A stretch of 6,463 nt of DNA from Sedimentisphaerales bacterium (lineage in GTDB: Bacteria; Planctomycetota; Phycisphaerae; Sedimentisphaerales; SG8-4). Position numbers and translations under genes: made by a program. The notes below the pieces were generated by a model. It made no database searches, was not told the origin of the DNA, and saw only the letters and a list, made by a program, of their open reading frames with translations. Positions 5,849 through 6,463 of the stretch are shown one piece after another. The DNA lies in contig JAFGCA010000690.1 in assembly GCA_016932895.1 (NCBI GenBank), positions 1 through 6,463 on the forward strand, in the 5' to 3' direction. Numbering within the stretch: the stretch's first letter is position 1; each line of letters opens with the position of its first letter.

Positions 5849-6463
5849 TCAGAGCAGCAGCGTCTCGATGTCGGAAATCGAATCGGTGGTGTACACCGGG
5901 ATTTGTCCCTCGGGCCCGTCGATCGTGTCCGGCCACGGCGCCGGCGCTCCGGTCGGGCTGGTCGCCGTCCGGCTGTTCTTCCACTGCCGCCGGCTTCGGC
6001 GACTCATGTAGCACGCGTTCGGAGGTCGACCGGCCGGGAATTTGGCCATCGCCTTGTCGATCACGAGATCGGTCAGACCGAGACCCACGTCCTCGGTCAG
6101 CTTCTTGATCCGGCAGACCGACTGGAGCGATCCGACTTGTAGGCCAGGTCGGAGGTAAAGCTCCTGCCGATAGCCGGTATATGGGTTGCTCGATCCGTCG
6201 ATCAGCCGCACCTCCTGCGGATCGGTCACTCTCGCTTCGCCGCCTTGGCCCAGAACCCACTTGACGTCCTGCACGCCCCAGCGAACCAGCCAAACGCTGG
6301 AACACGTGTTGTCGGTCGTTCCGGCCGCGTCGTGGACCATGTTGGTCGAGTCGTACGCTTGCAACAGCCCCGGGAAGGCGTCCGTCTTGCCAAACGTCGC
6401 AACGGCCCCGTAGAAGAACGCGACGCCAAGGCACTGCATAGCGGCCTGCATGATGCCGAGGGC
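5849..6463 (-). CDS. Major capsid protein (C-terminal part; start beyond right edge)
   Basis: The frame is open to the edge: codons before the ATG at 6451 read A-L-G-I, so that ATG is internal and 204 C-terminal residues are visible, ending TGA at 5851-5849. This protein builds the icosahedral shell. Recognisable parts are CLGVAFFYGAVATFGKTDAF followed by PGLLQAYDS (the 'hydrophobic-FYG ... F-x-GL-x-x-x-Y' block shared by a group of phage capsid proteins), SSVWLVRWG and VKWVLGQGG (the 'S-x-W/Y-LV-x-WG' strand and following 'G-x-x-G'), YRQELYLRPGLQVGSLQSVC with R-I, and a C-terminal stretch ending VYTTDSISDIETLLL. These fit HK97-fold capsid proteins. The partner cement gene suggests the BPP-1-related branch. 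The N-terminal portion, and any scaffold or protease gene, would lie to the right. Confidence 0.87.
   Translation of the reverse strand, partial: ALGIMQAAMQCLGVAFFYGAVATFGKTDAFPGLLQAYDSTNMVHDAAGTTDNTCSSVWLVRWGVQDVKWVLGQGGEARVTDPQEVRLIDGSSNPYTGYRQELYLRPGLQVGSLQSVCRIKKLTEDVGLGLTDLVIDKAMAKFPAGRPPNACYMSRRSRRQWKNSRTATSPTGAPAPWPDTIDGPEGQIPVYTTDSISDIETLLL

Noticed and set aside
5709..6434. Minus-strand frame of 241 residues, longer than the visible capsid part
   Set aside because: It is Arg/Gly/Asp-rich and out of frame with the capsid sequence; the capsid frame carries the recognisable motifs and continues off the edge.

Overview
The window is GC-rich and lies entirely within the head-to-tail structural block of a tailed bacteriophage or prophage (Caudoviricetes). 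Every gene I can support is on the minus strand, so transcription runs from right (6463) to left (1). Genes are separated by at most about 55 bases or overlap by a few bases, as expected for one late operon. No integrase, lysis, replication, tRNA, rRNA, CRISPR or IS sequence is present, so it cannot be told whether this is a prophage or a free phage. No host marker gene is present either. From memory, the tail tube, chaperone, gp10-like and tape-measure proteins resemble those of uncultured or planctomycete-associated siphoviruses. That host hint is weak.

Layout in transcription order: (1) 6463-5849, the C-terminal 204 residues of the major capsid protein, whose start lies beyond the right edge; (2) 5793-5368, a Bbp16-like capsid cement protein; (3) 5338-4964, a probable head-closure/neck protein; (4) 4967-4530, a probable tail terminator; (5) 4533-3976, an HK97-gp10-like neck protein; (6) 3960-3550, the major tail tube protein; (7) 3510-2884, an unrecognised 208-residue probable structural protein; (8) 2850-2287, a tail assembly chaperone in the position of lambda G; (9) 2341-2036, a second chaperone-like ORF in the -1 frame overlapping the first, in the position of the lambda T region; (10) 1995-1, 665 residues of the tail tape measure protein, whose stop lies beyond the left edge.

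These genes fit a single assembly line. Capsid and cement form the head. The closure, gp10-like and terminator proteins make the neck and cap the tail. The tube protein polymerises around the tape measure, which the chaperone pair keeps soluble. A tape measure plus tail tube with no visible sheath gene points to a long non-contractile (siphovirus) tail, although the Bbp16-like cement family is named from a podovirus (BPP-1). The least explained items are the 208-residue gene between tube and chaperone, the absence of a separate head-tail adaptor between capsid and closure genes, the terminator-before-gp10 order, and the way the two chaperone ORFs are joined.
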